Of a stretch of DNA of 64,000 nucleotides, positions 59,744-64,000 are shown in pieces. Origin of the DNA: Streptomyces xanthii (GTDB lineage Bacteria; Actinomycetota; Actinomycetes; Streptomycetales; Streptomycetaceae); contig NZ_CP061281.1 in the NCBI RefSeq assembly GCF_014621695.1, positions 7,006,001 through 7,070,000 of the forward strand, given 5' to 3'. The translations under genes and the position numbers were made by a program. Numbering within the stretch: position 1 is the first letter of the stretch; each line of letters opens with the position of its first letter. The notes below the pieces were generated by a model, which saw only the letters and a list, made by a program, of their open reading frames with translations, had not been told where the DNA came from and did no database searches.

Positions 59744-61132
59744 TCAGACCTTGTGCGCGTCGGCCGGCCGGTCCGCGGGCACCGGGCCGGCACCGTCCTC
59801 GGAGCCGACGGCGGCGAGGTCGCGGTGGCGGGTCTCCTGGGCGACGCCGACCGCGATCAGGGTCAGGAGCGCGGCCGCGATCACGTACAGGCAGATCATC
59901 GTGGCGTCGCCGTACTCGGACAGCAGGGCCGTCGCGATGAGCGGGGCGGGCGCCCCCGCGGCCACGGAGGCGAACTGGGCACCGATCGAGGCCCCCGAGT
60001 ACCGCATCCGCGTCGCGAACATCTCGGAGAAGAAGGCCGCCTGCGGGGCGTACATGGCGCCGTGCAGGACCAGGCCGACGGTGACCGCGAGCAGCAGCTT
60101 GCCGAAGCCGCCGGCGTCGATGAGCGCGAAGAACGGGAAGATCCACAGGCCGACACCGGCGGCCCCGAGGAGATACACGGGGCGGCGGCCGACGCGGTCG
60201 GAGAGGGCGCCCCACAGGGGGATGACGGCGAAGTGCACGGCGGAGGCGATGAGGACGGCGTTCAGCGCGGTCTGCTTGGAGACCCCGGCCTCGAGGGTCG
60301 CGTAGACGAGGACGAAGGCGGTGATGACGTAGTAGCTGATGTTCTCGGCCATGCGGGCGCCGATCGCGACGAGCACGTCGCGCCAGTGGTGGCGGAGCAC
60401 GGCGACGAGCGGCATCTTCTCCACGGTGTCGCGCTCGGTGGCCTTGCGCTCCTCGGCGCGGGCCAGCGCCTCCTTGAAGACGGGGGACTCGTCGACGGAG
60501 AGCCGGATCCACAGGCCGACCATCACCAGGACCCCGGAGAGCAGGAACGGGACGCGCCAGCCCCAGGAGGTGAACGCGGCGTCCGAGATCAGCGCGGTGA
60601 GCGCCGACAGCACTCCGGTCGCCAGCAGCTGGCCGGCGGGCGCTCCGGTCTGCGGCCACGAGGCCCAGAAGCCGCGCCGGTTCGCGTCGCCGTGCTCGGA
60701 GACCAGCAGGACGGCGCCGCCCCACTCGCCGCCGAGCGCGAAGCCCTGGACGAGGCGGAGCACGGTCAGCAGGACCGGGGCGGCCGTTCCGACCGTGGCG
60801 TGCGTGGGCAGCAGACCGATCGCGAAGGTCGCGCCGCCCATCATCAGAAGGCTGATCACCAGCAGCTTCTTGCGCCCCAGCCGGTCGCCGTAGTGGCCGA
60901 AGACCAGCGCGCCCAGCGGCCGCGCGGCGAAGCCGACCGCGTAGGTGAGGAAGGAGAGCAGCGTGCCGACGAGCGGGTCGGACCCGGGAAAGAAGAGCTT
61001 GTTGAACACGAGCGCGGCGGCGGAGCCGTAGAGGAAGAAGTCGTACCACTCGATGGTGGTGCCGATCAGGCTCGCCGCGACGATGCGCTTGAGGTGTCCG
61101 GGGTTGGGCGGAGCGGTTGCTGCGGAGGCCAT
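59744..61132 (-). CDS. MHS-family MFS symporter (KgtP/ShiA/ProP-like)
   Basis: A 462-aa metabolite:H+ symporter with 12 membrane segments. The family marks are ASLIGTTIEWYDFFLYGSAAALVFNKLFFP, FGHYGDRLGRKKLL (motif A), LRLVQGFALGGEWGGAVLLVSEH and GWRVPFLLSGVLV. Transport of a mono- or dicarboxylate, possibly a hydroxy acid, is likely. ATG 61132 has GGAAGTGG upstream. It converges on the PucR gene and diverges from isocitrate dehydrogenase. Confidence 0.92.
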   Translation of the reverse strand: MASAATAPPNPGHLKRIVAASLIGTTIEWYDFFLYGSAAALVFNKLFFPGSDPLVGTLLSFLTYAVGFAARPLGALVFGHYGDRLGRKKLLVISLLMMGGATFAIGLLPTHATVGTAAPVLLTVLRLVQGFALGGEWGGAVLLVSEHGDANRRGFWASWPQTGAPAGQLLATGVLSALTALISDAAFTSWGWRVPFLLSGVLVMVGLWIRLSVDESPVFKEALARAEERKATERDTVEKMPLVAVLRHHWRDVLVAIGARMAENISYYVITAFVLVYATLEAGVSKQTALNAVLIASAVHFAVIPLWGALSDRVGRRPVYLLGAAGVGLWIFPFFALIDAGGFGKLLLAVTVGLVLHGAMYAPQAAFFSEMFATRMRYSGASIGAQFASVAAGAPAPLIATALLSEYGDATMICLYVIAAALLTLIAVGVAQETRHRDLAAVGSEDGAGPVPADRPADAHKV

Positions 61133-61333
61133 GTGCACCACTTCCAGGCGAAGGCGGGGACGACTGCGTGCTGGCACAAGGTAGGAACACGCAGGTCAGC
61201 GGCACATGTGGTGGGACACCATACTTTCGGGCTCCGCTGTGGGGCGACCCGGGGGCGGACGACGGGCCTCCGGCGGCCGGTTCTGTGATCCTGCAGGCAG
61301 GGCCCTTTCGGAGAAGGGCTCGGTACGAGATAT

Positions 61334-61345
61334 CTTGATGTCGAG
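61334..61345. promoter_or_regulatory. Palindrome in the icd promoter region
   Basis: CTTGA-TG-TCGAG is an imperfect palindrome about 50 nt before the GTG, directly after TATCTT (61331-61336), a possible -10. The rest of the divergent gap shows no RNA or gene. Confidence 0.45.
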
Positions 61346-61353
61346 CAATCTGA

Positions 61354-63618
<2,265 letters not shown>

Positions 63619-63632
63619 TCCCTGCCGGACCT

Positions 63633-63670
63633 CCACCGCCCCGGTCGGCCCCGTGCCGCCGGGGCGGTGG
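63633..63670 (+). terminator. Terminator after icd
   Basis: CCACCGCCCCGG (63633-63644) and CCGGGGCGGTGG (63659-63670) form a perfect 12-bp stem with a 14-nt loop. Confidence 0.8.
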
Positions 63671-63728
63671 CGTGTCCGCTTCGCACGGGGACGCGCTTTA
63701 CCGCCCCTGACCTGGGTAGGCTGCGTCG

Positions 63729-64000
63729 ATGAGCACTCTGGATGACGCACGTCCGGGCATGGACCCGGCGATCCGCCCGCAGGACGACCTCTTCGGACAC
63801 GTCAACGGCCACTGGCTGGCGACCGAGCCGATCCCCGACGACCGCTCCAGCTGGGGCCCCTTCGTGCAGCTCGTGGACGTCGCCGAGCAGCAGGTCAAGG
63901 AGATCATCCAGGAGATCGCCGAGGGCGGCCCGACCAGCCTCGACGACACCGAGGCACGCAAGATCGCCGACCTGTACGCGTCGTTCATGGACGAGGAGCG
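63729..64000 (+). CDS. M13-family metallopeptidase, N-terminal part
   Basis: The first 90 codons of a gene running off the right edge. The N-terminus GMDPAIRPQDDLFGHVNGHWLATEPIPDDRSSWGPFVQLVD is the typical start of M13 (neprilysin/PepO-like) zinc peptidases; the HEXXH motif would lie outside. No signal peptide is seen, so it is probably cytosolic. TAGGCT (63717-63722) ends 6 nt before the ATG and no ribosome-binding site exists, so it is probably leaderless. Confidence 0.88.
   Translation, partial: MSTLDDARPGMDPAIRPQDDLFGHVNGHWLATEPIPDDRSSWGPFVQLVDVAEQQVKEIIQEIAEGGPTSLDDTEARKIADLYASFMDEE

Overview
The window is a stretch of Streptomyces (or very close actinomycete) chromosome. It is very GC-rich with strong third-position G/C bias and uses many GTG and some TTG starts. 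Genes are packed tightly with ATGA/GTGA overlaps, and HrdB-type promoters stand out as rare AT-rich islands. Family content agrees: a mycothiol-dependent isomerase-type protein, TerD proteins, anti-sigma/STAS regulators, an EccA-like AAA protein, an Rv1733c-family protein, a cysteine leader peptide and monomeric isocitrate dehydrogenase. I see no tRNA or rRNA genes, CRISPR arrays, prophage or transposase genes. The only repeats are short dispersed intergenic elements and small tandem repeats.

Layout. 1-8229: end of an unknown gene, an SDR and a low-specificity threonine aldolase (overlapping), a leaderless transglutaminase-like gene, a PlsC acyltransferase diverging from a thioredoxin, a cysteine leader peptide with a flavin reductase, ETF beta and alpha (etfBA), and an HpcH/HpaI-type aldolase with its own promoter and palindrome. 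8502-17689: LacI regulator diverging from a ROK kinase across a perfect palindrome, a methyltransferase, LysE exporter/Lrp regulator pair, a small zinc-ribbon protein, a STAS protein, a P-loop kinase-NUDIX fusion, an MBL hydrolase and an M20 dipeptidase. 17834-25395: a geranylgeranyl-reductase-like flavoprotein, a NarL-type two-component system, a DHA2 efflux pump diverging from its MarR regulator, a maleylpyruvate-isomerase-type protein and a tandem GNAT.

25498-34042 is a carbohydrate-catabolism neighbourhood. It holds an MFS transporter, an AgaR-like DeoR regulator diverging from a SIS isomerase and a class II aldolase, then an AlkB-like dioxygenase, a ROK regulator and a phosphotriesterase-family hydrolase. 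The hydrolase ends a TetR-cupin-DUF4865 operon read from the other side. 34239-37860 is a SHOCT protein plus an ABC (FtsX-type) exporter, translationally coupled. 37890-44436 has an anti-sigma-type ATPase, a small protein, a Cds1-like cysteine desulfhydrase candidate, an SRPBCC protein, a second DeoR regulator and a large membrane protein with a split lipase motif. 44406-54425 has a beta-helix/AAA+ fusion, an Rv1733c-like protein, MOSC, DUF6643, a double TerD protein, an HpnB-like glycosyltransferase, an Asp/Glu racemase-like protein, a PH-like membrane protein and a Wzy/ligase-like protein. 54640-64000 has apolipoprotein N-acyltransferase, NUDIX, a 3-hydroxybutyrate dehydrogenase-like SDR, a GAF-PucR regulator, an MHS symporter, NADP isocitrate dehydrogenase and the start of an M13 metallopeptidase.

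Most regulation is local: divergent regulator/target pairs with visible palindromes, strong hairpins between convergent genes, and a large share of apparently leaderless genes with a TANNNT box 6-8 nt before the start codon. The least conventional items are the cysteine attenuator, the kinase-NUDIX fusion, the beta-helix-AAA+ fusion and the membrane protein whose hydrolase motifs lie about 600 residues apart. I found no cluster that I can defend as a wholly new defence or biosynthetic system.
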